A stretch of DNA of 64,000 nucleotides. It comes from Vitellaria paradoxa (taxonomy: Eukaryota; Streptophyta; Magnoliopsida; Ericales; Sapotaceae). Location of the stretch: the NCBI GenBank assembly GCA_019916065.1, contig CM034233.1:46610534-46674533 (forward strand), in the 5' to 3' direction. The notes beneath the pieces were generated by a model that worked only from the letters and a program-made list of their open reading frames with translations, was not told the DNA's origin and searched no databases. A program made the translations under genes and the position numbers. Shown one piece after another: positions 1 through 11,061 of the stretch (within the stretch, counting starts at the first letter, position 1; each line of letters begins with the position of its first letter).

Positions 1-660
1 ATTGCCCTCGATCACCGACGAGGTTGGCCATGCCCCGTGGCATTTCGATTTTTCGTTGCATTGCTCATTGATTCCTGTTCATTGTTCCCAAATACCGAAT
101 TAGGGTTGGCCATGCCCCCCGGCAATGAGCATGACATGCCTCATTGCATTGCATTGCCCTCGGTCACCGACGGGGTTGGCTATGCCCCGTGGCATTTCGA
201 TTTTTCGTTGCATTGCTCATGGATTCCCGTTCATTGTTCCCGAATACCGAATTGGGGTTGGCCATGCCCCCTGGTAATGAGCATGACATGCCTCATTGCA
301 TTGCATTGCCCTCGGTCACCGACGGGGTTGGCCATGCCCCGTGGCATTTCGATTTTTTGTTGCATTGCTCATGGATTCTCGTTCATTGTTCCTGAATACC
401 GAACTGGGGTTGGCCATACCGCCCGGAAATGAGCATGACATGCCTCATTGCATTGCATTGCCCTCGCTCACCGACGGGGTTGGCCATGCCCCGTGGCATT
501 TTGATTTTTTGTTGCATTGCTTATGGATTCCCGTTCATTGCCCTCGGTCGCCCACGGGGTTGCCCATGCCCCGTGGCATTTCGATTTTTCGTTGCATTGC
601 TCTCAGATTCCCCTTTCATTGTTCCCGACTACCGAATTGGGACTGGGCATGCCCTGTGGC
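1..660. repeat. GC-rich tandem repeat, 152-bp unit
   Basis: Four near-identical copies begin at 1, 153, 305 and 457, giving an exact 152-bp period. A shortened fifth copy starts near 537. Each unit carries the words ATTGCCCTCG, CACCGACGGGG, CCCCGTGGCATTTCGATTTT and GGTTGGCCATGCC. The open frames running through it on both strands are a by-product of the repeat and GC content and encode nothing recognisable. The array is cut by the window start, so its true length is unknown. It could be a satellite or an array inside a large LTR element. Confidence 0.85.
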
Positions 661-2420
661 TTTGTGCTTAGCTAGGCTTACGCCCTGCCAGCACCCTATG
701 GCATTGCACGTAGCAACCCACAGGGCTTACCTTGCCATTTGGCAACGCCCCTTTGTCATCCTCCACCAACATCAATCGTGGCCCGAGGGAAGCCCAAGGT
801 GTGCCCCATCACCTTGGGGGGAGCATGCCAAGGACACTCAACGAGTGCCGAGGGGGCGTGGCATGCGGTGCCAGCCTTGCTGAGAACACCCACCCTCTTA
901 TATATGCATTTTGACACTTCTTTGGGGTGCCAAGAAGAAACATTGGCCATGGCCGAAGAGTCATAATGGGATTTTGGGCATAAGGGCCCCCACATTGCCC
1001 CTCGGGCAAACAGATGACCGCCTAACCCGTGCGCTAGACAAGCCCCTAACGACTTGCCATGCTAGTTTTCGATCCTCTTTGACACCGATTTGGGGCTGAG
1101 CACACCCCTTGGCTTTGTGCTTGGCAAGCTCTCACGGCTTGCCAACGCTCCGTGGCGTTGCTCGTGCTAACCCACGGGGCTTGCCATGCCTCTTGCCATG
1201 CCCCTTTGTCGTCCCCCACCCATGTCGAGAGAAGCCCAAGGTGTGCCCCATCACCTCAGGGGAGCATGCCAAGGACACTCGATGAGTGCTGGGCCGGTGC
1301 GGCATGCGGTGCCAGCCTTGCTGAGAACACCCACCCCCTTATATATGCATTTTGAGCCTTCTCCGAGTGCCAGGAGGGGACACTGCCCATGGCCGAGGAG
1401 TCATAATGGGCATCGGGGGTATAACGGCCCCCCCGCGTGGCCTTTCGGGCAAACAGACCACCCCCGTGGCACAATCATAGACAAGCCTAAGGGATTGCCA
1501 TGCCTCTTTGCTTTCCTCTTTGAGACTGATGGGCTTGGCCAATGCCCCATTGCTTTCCTCCCAGTTCGACCACAGAGTTGGCCACGCCCCGTGGCATATT
1601 CAATTTCCCTTGGCCTTGCATTAGATACCTTTTCCTTGTTCTCGGACACCGTTTTGGGGGCCGGGCACGCCCCCTTGGCTTTGTGCTTGGCAAGCTCCCG
1701 TGGCTTGCCAGCGCCCCGTGGCGTTGCTCGTGCCAACCCACGGGGCTTGCCATGTCTCTTGCCATGCCCCTTTGTCGTCCCCTGCCCACGTCGAGGGAAG
1801 CCCAAGGTGTGCCCCATCACCTCGGGGGAGCATGCCAAGGACACTCGGTGAGTGTCAGGGGGGTGCGGCATGCGGTGCCAGCATTGCTGAGAACACCCAC
1901 CCCCTTATATATGCATTTTGAGCCTTCTCCGGGATGCCAGGAGGGGACACTGCCCATGGCCGAGGAGTCATAATGGGCATCGGGGGCATAACGACCCCCC
2001 GCGCGGCCTTTCGGGCAAACAGACCACCCCCATGGCACCGTCATGGACAAGCCCAAGGGATTGCCATGCCTCTTTGCTTTCCTCTTTGAGACCGATGGGC
2101 TTGGCCAATGCCCCTTGGCAATGGGCAAGACATGGCCCATTGCTTTGCTCCCGGTTCAACCACGGGGTTGGCCACGCCCCGTGGCATATTTGATTTCCCT
2201 TAGCATTGCATTGGACACCTTTGCCTTGTTCTTGAACACCATTTTGGGGGCCAAGCACGCCCCATTGGCTTTGTGCTTGGCAAGCTCCCGCGGCTTGCCA
2301 GCGCCCCGTGGCGTTGCTCGTGCCAACCCACGGGGCTTGCCATGCCTCTTGCCATGCCCCTTTGTCGTCCCCCGCCCACGTCGAGGGAAGCTCAAGGTGT
2401 GGCCCATCACCTCGAGGGAG
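661..2420. repeat. GC-rich long-unit tandem repeat (about 450-590 bp)
   Basis: A second, longer unit follows the 152-bp array and shares its vocabulary (GGCTTGCCATGCC, CCCCGTGGC). Equivalent points, at the start of the CTTGCCATGCC segment, lie at about 723, 1177, 1744 and 2334, so spacing is about 454, 567 and 590 bp. Three of the units carry the same promoter-like word CTTATATATGCATTTTGA (near 897, 1336 and 1906). The block ends abruptly near 2420 where composition becomes AT-rich. No protein is recognisable in any frame. It may be an internally repeated part of an LTR element whose 3' end follows. Confidence 0.75.
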
Positions 2421-2848
2421 CATGCCAAAAATTTCAAGAAGTGCAAGATTGCCAAGACAATAAATGATTGAAAAGTATGAAGACGTTGTAGAGTATCTCA
2501 GGTGAAAGAGTGTAGTTGCTCAAAGATAGAGCAGAAGGCAACGACAAAGAAAAGCATTACAGAAGTTGTATCCAACTATGATGAGCGTAGCTAATAAGGT
2601 CACTCACATAAGAGAATGCAGACACCTCAAACAAGGGGGTGTGGTATCCCCAACAAAAGGACTGTTAAGGTTGTAGTCAGTGGCAGTGGCCATTGGAGAC
2701 ATCCTTGATAGTGATATGTGAATGTAGTTTGTGCAACAAAGATCTTAGAAGTTAGCTCTGGGAGAATTTGCTGCGAGAGGCAAATCAAGGAGGGGCGAAA
2801 ATTGCAACAGATACAACATACCCACCCACATTAGGTGGAGGGGGTGAT
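2421..2848 (+). other. Non-coding 3' internal region of an LTR element, with polypurine tract
   Basis: This stretch has no open frame of note. It ends in the purine-rich tract GGTGGAGGGGGTGAT (about 2835-2848), directly before a TGTTAGG start. That is the expected layout of a polypurine tract and the start of a 3' LTR. It connects the GC-rich tandem block to the LTR, suggesting both belong to one large non-coding element. Confidence 0.5.
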
Positions 2849-3311
2849 TGTTAGGTAGTCCACCAAAATGGGTGGCTGCATATGGAAGCCGCGAATGAAG
2901 ACAAAGACTAGCCGCTAAAGAAGACCCAAGGTGCCAGAATTTTGGTCATAATTGCCTAAAATTTTATGGTTCATTTTTCCCATTAGTTGTGTATAAATAG
3001 AGGGTGACGAAGAGAACCTGTGTGATGTAGAAATCACCCATTGGGCTGGCTAAAGACGAGAGAGCTTGAGCTTGGTAGAGCCCAGGTAAGGGCTTGTAAC
3101 AAGGCTATGAGTTGAGACAGAGAGGTGAGAAGGAGAGCCAGAGAGGGTGAGTTGAGACAGAGAGTTCCTCCTATCTGTTGTAAATTTATATTGTTTAGAT
3201 ATAATGGATGCTTTCGGATCACCGGTCATGAACGTAAACGATTTTGCCAAACCACATATATTTGGTTTGTATAATCCTTATCTTTTTTTATTTATTTTTT
3301 TGGACCCAACA
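2849..3311 (+). mobile_element. Probable 3' LTR (TGTTAGG...CCCAACA)
   Basis: The segment starts TGTTAGGTAG just after a polypurine tract and ends GGACCCAACA, so it has TG...CA ends with a TGTT/AACA inverted match. It contains a clear TATA box and leader-like purine-rich sequence downstream, as an LTR should. Its partner 5' LTR would lie outside the window. The exact end is inferred from the TG...CA rule and not from a second copy. Confidence 0.5.
2992..2999 (+). promoter_or_regulatory. TATA box of the LTR
   Basis: TATAAATAG followed by AGGGTGACG is a strong plant TATA context. It lies about 145 bp into the LTR, a plausible U3/R boundary. Confidence 0.5.
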
Positions 3312-4920
3312 TGATCTTATAAAAGCTGAAATCAAAATAAAATAACTAGCCCAAAAACACACTACAAACACTAATTCCCAATTGAGAAATCAATTGAATT
3401 CGAGCTTTAATTAAGCCCACAAGTCCAAACAATGTTGAAGTGGGACAACATCAAGAAACATGGAATTCTAATGCAAAATTATGCTAATCTAAGTTGATCA
3501 CGATGAACACGACCAAAATAGCCACAACAATGATGCACTGGCCTATGAACCATTTCAATGGTTTGTAAATCCAATTATGTGTGGGAGAATGCTAGTAAAT
3601 AAGGCCATCGAATTAATCAAATAGTTCGAACTTATTTCTCATTTGGATCGCTAAGATGTCATTTAAAATTGACCCGTTATGAAATCAAGTTAGACTTAAA
3701 CACAATTTTCGAACTGAATTTGTATTTGACTCGCTAAAATCTCATCCAAGATAGACTTGTTAAGAAATCAAGTTAGACAATTTAAAATTCAAGTTCAAGC
3801 TTGGTTCGATGAACTTAATTGTGTGTAAAATAATTAAATTACTGGAGTTTCACTCAAGTAAAACTCAACTTGAAAGTTTAGTGAGCTATATTTAAATACA
3901 TTTTCAAACTCAATAAGATTTTCAAACCAAATTTAAATAACTAACCACTCGACTCGTCTCATTAATAATCTTACCGATAAATAAGGTCACTCATCATTTT
4001 CATAGACTTCTATTTATTTTATTTTATTCTTTGTTTTGTTTTGCTTCTTGGTGTACCCTGAATGATAGAAATTAAGATGAAACCAGCAACAACATTACGG
4101 ACAACAAAATCAATAACCTTGGTGTTTTGTCTTCCTGGTTTAACCAAAATCAAAAAATCCAAGCTAGACGTACAGGCAGACGCCTCAGAACAAGCAATAA
4201 AAGAGCAGAAGTAGCAGCCCCACCCAATGCATTAACAGTTACTGCACATATGTGTACATATGTACAAAGAATAAGAATATATGTGTACATATACATACAG
4301 ATAAGAAGCATGAAAGCATCAACAATTCTACATCTTCAACATTAAATCAATCAATGGACACATCAGAAATGCATATCCAGCACCAGAATACAAGCAATCA
4401 ACATTAATATTCGATCAATAACCATGCTATCCTAACTTATCAGGCATGCTCATTCATAAATATAAACCATACCAAAGCACATGTTTCTTTAGCAAAAAAT
4501 TTCATTGACAACATTAAATCCCTCATTAGTTTCACAGACACTACATATGCTTCAACACAACTTAGAGAGGTCAAACTTACTTTGGAAGACAAAAATTGAA
4601 AAAATGAAAAAATGCAACCAAATACTCTCATACTTCCACATACCAAGAGAATTTACAAAAAGCAAAAGAAGAAGAGAATGAACACAGCTCAGAAAAAATT
4701 GAAGTAACAATATACTTAAGAAGATAACCCGATAATAATTACGACAGATCAGATAGAATATTAAAAAAAAATCGAATGGGAAGACAAACATATGAAAACA
4801 ATTGTCATGCAAGAAATTTTCGTCCAAAAGGTATGTGTATGGCGTAGTTGCCCCCCCCTCTATAATTACAATTACAAGGCCTTGCCATAAAAATCATCCC
4901 GCATGACTAAAGGCTAATAA
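3312..4920. other. AT-rich intergenic sequence
   Basis: No gene is visible. The stretch 3590-3990 contains loosely repeated motifs (AATCAAGTTAGAC occurs twice) that suggest an old, eroded duplication. A TACATATG/TGTACATA-rich tract sits at about 4245-4310. The end of this region would be the 3' flank of the minus-strand gene that stops at 4921. Confidence 0.6.
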
Positions 4921-7427
4921 TCAGTGCTTCTTACTCTTAAATCCTAACTTCGCATGTGGTTTGCTTGGCAGCTTCACTGCTCTCTGATGGCGAAACATTT
5001 TCCACCAGCGTAATTTCTTCCCCGCCTTCTTACTACTGTGATAGCTTCTTCCCACCTGTTTGATGCTGCCTTTAGACGGCTTTGATTTCCTGGAATTCCT
5101 TACATGCCTCAACAGCCCCTCTACAAGATTGTGGAAATGCCAATGCTGGTTCTTATCTGGTACCTTGCAAATGGCAGACTTTGTAAGTTTTTCGGCTGCT
5201 TGTTCTCCATAGGCCTCACTGTTTCTGTTTCTGTTTCTGCCATGAATGACCTTCCCTGCATACTTCTTCATTAATGATGTGCCACCACCCACCACCCTGG
5301 TTTTTTGATCACTATGATCCTGACCATCATGATGGTGGTGGAAGATAAGTGCTAGCTTGTCTTTCACTCTTCTTAAATGTCCAATCTGCTTTTTTGGTTT
5401 CATTTGTCGATTGCCTGATCTGAAATTCTTGGAAGAAGGCACACTTCTCGTAGATTCGGAGCCTGCTAATCTGGATGACAGAGCCATGCAATAACCAACC
5501 TGCACATGATTTGGTGGCGTGTACCCCTCACTCTCACTGCTACTGAAAGGACCAATATTGTGGTGAGAAGGCCAAGCACTCCTCCTACTACTAGTCTCAC
5601 TTGGCAGCGGGTGTGTCACACTCTCATTACTGCTTGTACGACCCATATGAAGGCCACCTGACTCATTACCAGGCAGTGAGTATCCCTCACTATCAATACT
5701 ATTAGTAGGACATGCATAGCGCTGACCCCATGGTCCATGGCTTGGCATCAAATACTCTTCACAATCACTACTGCTGATGCCAGCTTGCTGACTTGTCCAG
5801 CTAGATGAAGCATGTGAAGAAAAACTCGTGTCTTCTGATCTTTGCTTATATGGCAAGATATTTTTCCATTGGGCAAACTTCCTATTGTTTTTTTCCAACA
5901 CAAACCTGCTCTTTGTCCATCCAGTTTTCGTCCAGAGTTGGGGACACCGAAAATTGACTGCATTTTGGATCTGGCAGAGTTGGCCTGATAATCATCTGAT
6001 GTGGCAAGCCTTTTTCCCTTTTTGTACCCTTGGTCTTAGTCCCACTCAGTTTATGATCTGCATCCACCGCCTGAATTTTTCTATTTGCCAAACCTTTGGA
6101 CTCTAAAGACACAGTCAAATTTGACAATCGATATCTCCCGACCTTCCTTACTGGCTCCTTCAGAGGCATTACATTTTGATCTTGATTTTCCTTTTCAATC
6201 TGACTTGGCATCTTAGATAGCAAAGCAAGAGTTACATAGGACAACTTGGCTTGACTTTCTGGGATCCTCAACCCCTGAACATATTTATGGCCATGACCAG
6301 AACAATGATAATTTTGACTCAGCAATGTACTGGTGACTCAATTTTCTCCACAGTGCCCTTGATATTCTGAACAGTAACCTGGCTTGTCCACCAGCTCAAT
6401 TTGCCATGCCCTTTTGACACCGCCTTCCCTACACGACCAGGCTTAAGATTCTGATTCTACACTTGTGGCAGCTGACTCAAGTTATTGCTCTTCCACACCC
6501 TTTGGCTCACTTACTTACTCCACAAATTATCTATGCCTGATGAAACTTTTCGAGCACGAGTCAGCTCACTCCATGTACCTATGCCCTGTTCTATCTGCAT
6601 TAACGGACTAACTGAATCTACACCAGGAATAGAATCGGGTGCCATTTCAATGGATCCATGTAGAGATGCACTGTTCTCTAATGGACCCAAATGCTCGGCA
6701 ACTTGTTGCAAAGCTGAAATGCACAATTCAATCTGTCTGACTGCATCAGCAGCTTCTTTTGAAATGTAATCAGCCTTGTCAGGTTTCTTCTCAATTTTTC
6801 TACTGAAGTCATGTACAGCTCCTGATTCAACGATGCCACTTGTTGATATAGTGGGATAATAATCCAAAGATCCAGTACCACTCAGTTTAGATTGAATTTT
6901 TTGGATTTTTGTCTGTTGTTGACGTCGAATATTGCTCATAGACTCAATATGTTGCCTGTCTGAAGCTAGCCCATTTACCAGTTCTTTATCCCATTGAAAA
7001 TGTCTAGATTGTTTTGGTTGATACAGAAGACTAATATTATCCAGTTTTGAATTCTGGGTTTTTTCATCAGAATCCCAATGCTTCTCAGTAGACTCCAGCT
7101 GCTTCATACAGCTTTCTTGGGAAACCCTACAATGCCTTTTTATCTTCTCAGGTCCTGTGGCAGAAGAGTTGAGCATTGAACTCTCAGAACCAATCACCTA
7201 AGTTGTCCGCTTGATAGGTGTCTTTTTCTCTTCATATGGAGTAACTGGATTGCAACGGGGGACTTTGGAAGATCCTTGAGCAACTTTTGGAGAAGGTTTT
7301 GCTGCATCGGGTGATACAGGTGGCCAGCGCATTGGCATGCCTTTTAGTTTTCCCCACTGAGTTGCACCCGCTGCATCACATACACCCAATTTAGCTGCTA
7401 CAAGCTGCGATACAGATGCACCAAAAG
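4921..7427 (-). pseudogene. Large 3' exon of the decayed gene
   Basis: The exon opens after the acceptor TTTAG (7428-7432) and ends at TGA 4921-4923. One reading frame runs from 7426 down to about 6325 but is broken by TAG 7198-7200, TAA 6511-6513, TAG 6457-6459 and TGA 6319-6321. Coding sense then continues in another frame to TAG 5882-5884, and in a third frame to 4921. The second shift coincides with a run of seven A on the coding strand (plus-strand T 5888-5894); one A fewer would restore the frame. Features include the N-terminal QLVAAKLGVCDAAG, several S-rich repeats of the type SxSEGYxxP, a His run followed by DGQDHSDQ, and a Lys/Arg-rich tail (KKAGKKLRWWKMFRHQ). No catalytic motif is recognisable; the protein looks mostly disordered and possibly nucleic-acid binding, which is inference. 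Confidence 0.65.
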
Positions 7428-7639
7428 CTAAATCGAACAAACATCACAAGGATGAAATTTCTTTAGCCCAACGCATCAAGCTGAAATTAAACGATAAAAT
7501 TTCAACTACATTGTTCTGAAACAACTTTAAAGAGCTTAGTGCATGTGTTCTGAATTCAATTGCCCAATTATATTTTGATGAGAAAGTCTGCCTTATCTAA
7601 AACTAAATTACATTAGGAAAACAAAGAATGCAATGTTAC

Positions 7640-7717
7640 CTTTGAATAAGCCCCAAAAACCCTTCTAATAGCACCATCCAGTAAATTCTTTAAGAAGATT
7701 CGTGCCTCTTCATCCAA
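7640..7717 (-). pseudogene. Internal 78-bp exon (LDEEARIFLKNLLDGAIRRV)
   Basis: The minus strand reads GGTTACAG, then 26 open codons, then GTAACATTG, a clean acceptor and donor. The peptide LDEEARIFLKNLLDGAIRRV FGAYSK is amphipathic and helix-like. It joins in phase 0 to the exon at 28032-28150. Joining to the exon beginning at 7427 leaves a one-base phase error, so either a base was lost, another acceptor is used, or this is one more lesion of a decaying gene. Confidence 0.6.
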
Positions 7718-7820
7718 CTGTAACCCAAAAAAAAGAAAAAAATCTTGAGCCCAATGAACATAGTTATAGAACCTTAAGCATAAAAAAGGCATCTATTTTG
7801 CTACACCGATATATGTGTGT

Positions 7821-7824
7821 GAGA

Positions 7825-7855
<31 letters not shown>
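7821..7855. repeat. (GA)n microsatellite
   Basis: A GTGTGAGAGTGTGA lead-in followed by an uninterrupted GA run, at the exon-proximal end of the large intron. Confidence 0.9.
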
Positions 7856-8070
7856 TATATTTGCATTCTTATTACTCTAGAAGTTACATAAAATAAATTG
7901 GCAATCATTTCGAATATCCATTAATTCGCATATAATTAAGTTACACAAATACAACCATTTACATCTTTATCTTCACTATTTAAAAGTGAAAAAGAGGGGT
8001 GGCTTCAAGCCAAATAAAAGTTGCCTTTTAATCATCAGAGTAATATTATTGAGTTAGATATCTTATTTAT

Positions 8071-8449
8071 GGGCTGTTTGGAGTACTGGAAAACTCCAAA
8101 AAGTTTTGAAAAATTCCAAAAAACTCTACAATTTTACAACAATTTTTTTTAACCTCAAACTACGTGAATCTATATAAACATCTATAAATTTATATATCAT
8201 TACAAATACCAACAAATTTTTACAAATCCTAATAAAGTTTTTACAAATTCAATAACTTTTCTACAAATCCCAATAAAGTTTTTACAATTTTTAAAAAGTT
8301 CTTACAGAAAAAGTCAAAAGTTTTTGTCGAAATCCGTTCGAGCGAAATTATTCATCTCCAAAAAAAAGTAGTTTGGTAGCTAAGCTCCAAATAGCAAAAA
8401 GTTATCCAAACCACATTTTTTACTAACTTTTGGAGCTCTAAACGCCCCC
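8071..8449. mobile_element. MITE-like element, about 380 bp
   Basis: Left end GGGCTGTTTGGAGT and right end AGCTCTAAACGCCCC are imperfect inverted repeats enclosing non-coding AT-rich sequence full of AACTCCAAAA and TTTACAAA words. Terminal GGGC..GTTTGGAGT-type ends are common in plant hAT-like MITEs. I could not identify a convincing target duplication, so the class is tentative. Confidence 0.45.
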
Positions 8450-8509
8450 ATAATGTTTAAAATTAAGGATGACTTGCATAGAAACAAGTTTCATCACGAA
8501 CCTAGAATC

Positions 8510-8606
8510 AGCCTCCTTGCTTGCAGAGGTAAGATTGTTTACATCTGACTCTCCCAGATCCCACAATGCGGGAACTTAGTACACTGGGTTGTCCTTTTTT
8601 AGAGAT
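8510..8606 (+). mobile_element. SINE-like fragment
   Basis: Contains GCAGAGGTAAGATTG, ACATCTGACTCTCCCAGA, CCCACAATGCGGGAAC and TACACTGGGTTGTCC followed by a T run. This arrangement matches the 3' body shared by many plant tRNA-derived SINEs. Related fragments occur at 17955-17985 (plus) and about 29024-29095 (minus), supporting a dispersed family. The 5' tRNA-like head is not clear here. Confidence 0.5.
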
Positions 8607-8712
8607 AATTATTAGGGGAAAGCAATTAGAGACCAAATAGCAGAAATATGTCACTTGCAAAAGGTTATTAGAGGAAAACCAATTAGAGACCAAGAAATAG
8701 AAAAAATTATAA

Positions 8713-8846
8713 GGCTCCATTTCGATAACTTTAGATTTCAAATAAATTGATTTAAGATTAAACTGTATTAAAATGTAAGAGAGAGACGTAATTTATGTAA
8801 GAATACATGAAAATTTTCTACTAATTACTATTACAGTAATGGAGCC
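8713..8846. mobile_element. Possible short MITE with GGCTCCATT ends
   Basis: GGCTCCATT at the left and AATGGAGCC at the right are inverted, about 134 bp apart, with AT-rich sequence between. No clear target duplication was seen, so this may be chance. Confidence 0.3.
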
Positions 8847-8849
8847 AAA

Positions 8850-10816
8850 TAGCATAAAGAATTTCAAATAACTACATTTTTGTGATTTCAAATACATTAT
8901 AATCTATTATATTAAACCACTCAAATTCATCATGAAATCCATATTTAAACTAAGAAAGTTATATTTAATCAATTATCTTCCCCCCCCCCCCAAAAAAAAA
9001 AACACAAAAAAAGGCCAAATCCCATTATTTTAAATCTATAAATATAAACACGACATATGATAAATAAAGTTTTTAAATTAAAGTTACAAAATATCCAAAA
9101 TGCTAGTTTATAATACAATCCAAGTCTCACCTTCGCCTTAAAGATGCCCGAACATTACCAACCTTGATCCAAGCATCAAGCTATAGACACAATGGACCCA
9201 AAAAGGACCAAAATGCCCCTCCATAGCCTTGTCGCACCCAAGGGGTGCGGCTATCCCCTTTGTAAGCATTTGTGTATTACGTGTTTTTGTGGGATTTTGT
9301 GCAAAAACACATTTTAGTAGATTTTGTGCCAAAAAAAAAGTGTAAGATTTCTTGCAAATTTGGCAATTTTTTCTAAAATCTTACTAATGGGGGAAAAATC
9401 CAACATTAGTTCTAAACACTAAAATAATCAGTGCATTCAAAGGTTTTTTCATTCCCCTTTTATCCCCTTTTGAAATCTCAAATATCTTCGATATTTGGTT
9501 TAGTTTATGTGTGCAAGGGGAATCATCATGCCTAGTGTTTCACCAATAAAGGCAGAAATCACATCTACAGGCCATCCGGGTAAGTTAAGGCACAAGTCTA
9601 TAACTATCTAAAACCTTTTGGTTGTGTGACTTCAAGCTATTTCTACTCATGTCTCTTACATCAAGCTATCTAAACCTGATGCCTTATGAAACATGGAACA
9701 TACTATTAAGGATTTTACATCCTCAACCAAAATTCCTGCTCGTCACCATTAGTGTTTCCTTCCAGACTAAAGAAGTAAGCCATAGTAAATTCCATGGCAT
9801 GTTTTACAGCATTTGTTTGGTCTCTTTTATAAGTTAATGAATTTATTTGAACTTGTTTTGTTGATCAAAACTGCTTGGCTAATTATTAGTTCAACATTTT
9901 CATGAATAGCGAGCAAGTTCATTTCTTCCCGTCCTCAATGCTTTGAATTATTATTATTTGTTTTTTTTTTTATATATATAATTTATCTAATAAGGCTGTG
10001 AATGGCTTTTACATGCCCACAAGGCACCTCTAGTTTTCCAACAGCTTTTTGCTGAAGCTTTGCTGATTTTTCAATCGTAGGAGAAATTACTTTTTAATAC
10101 ATCTGCCAAATACTCTTCACAGTTCACAGTCAAGATCATCTCCTGGTCACCTACAGTTAACTAAAAAGGAAAATAGCTGCTTCATAGTGATAGAGTGGGT
10201 GGCTAGTTGGGAGCCAACATTTTTTTCAAGTGGTGCTACCAATTTCTTAATTAAGAACTTTAGAGTAGCACCCAATCTGGCTGTATTTAGCCAATAGACA
10301 TTCCTCTGTATGACAAGGAGCTTTGCAAGCTTTTGGTGGGTCACATATGATGCAATTCAGAAAGCTAATAAGGTGTGTGGGACAACTATTTGTCTTAGTT
10401 TCCCTAAATGATCTTGCTATTGGGTTTATAAGATTTTCAAATTTAAAAGGCTGGTAATTTAAAATTACAACAATATTTATCAGCGAAAGACAACTTGTCA
10501 AATATCAAATGTCCATTTCAAACTCTCAAGGAAGCATTTTCTAAGGTTGAGTCACACCATATATACCCGGGATTTAGAAGTGAACTCTAATTAACAAGTC
10601 TCATTTATAAATGTAACAAGAGTTTCAATCATTCGTTGCTCAATGGAAACATTCAAGAAGCATAAGTTGACATTTTATGAGAACTACAATAAGAATCTAT
10701 AACAAGCTAGATGGCCATGAAACATGGGATTTTGGTATTCTAGAGGATGTTTTAGATCATAATTTTAATCAATAGCCAATTCTTACATATCACAATAAAT
10801 TCTCATGGTTGTGTCC
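8850..10816. other. Intron filler without recognisable genes
   Basis: AT-rich sequence of the large intron. It includes a poly-C/poly-A run near 8983-9003 and short open frames with no recognisable domain. No splice-flanked conserved exon was found. Confidence 0.5.
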
Positions 10817-10821
10817 CAGTG
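10817..10821. repeat. Copia target-site duplication, left copy (CAGTG)
   Basis: Matches 17735-17739 exactly and directly abuts the TGTCGG end of the 5' LTR. Confidence 0.85.
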
Positions 10822-11036
10822 TGTCGGTAAATCTTGAATATTTGGTTAGGATTTGATTTGAATAAAGTAGGAAAGTTAGATCATAGCATTAAGGGGCAGA
10901 ATAAAATCCCTGATTGTGTGGGATCCTAGGATTACCGAGTGTTATTTTTTTTTTTTTTTTCTATTTAAAGTGATTCTTATGTAATGGAAAAAATATGAAA
11001 ATAATCTTCTCTTTTCTTCCTCTGTAAATTGCTATA
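10822..11036 (+). repeat. Copia 5' LTR (215 bp)
   Basis: Starts TGTCGGTAAA and ends AATTGCTATA. It aligns with the 3' LTR on both sides of the LINE insertion there. The left ~95 bp differ at roughly one base in nine, while the last 70 bp differ at only one base, an uneven pattern. It contains a T-run and the words TTATGTAATGG and CTTCTCTTTTCTTCC. Confidence 0.9.
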
Positions 11037-11048
11037 TGGTATCAGAGC
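11037..11048 (+). promoter_or_regulatory. Primer binding site, initiator tRNA-Met
   Basis: TGGTATCAGAGC starts immediately after the LTR and is the standard Copia minus-strand primer site. Confidence 0.9.
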
Positions 11049-11061
11049 CCTAAGGCTCGAT

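Noticed and set aside
37..2470. Many overlapping open frames on both strands in the first 2.4 kb
   Set aside because: They follow the tandem-repeat period and high GC content, overlap on both strands and show no domain.
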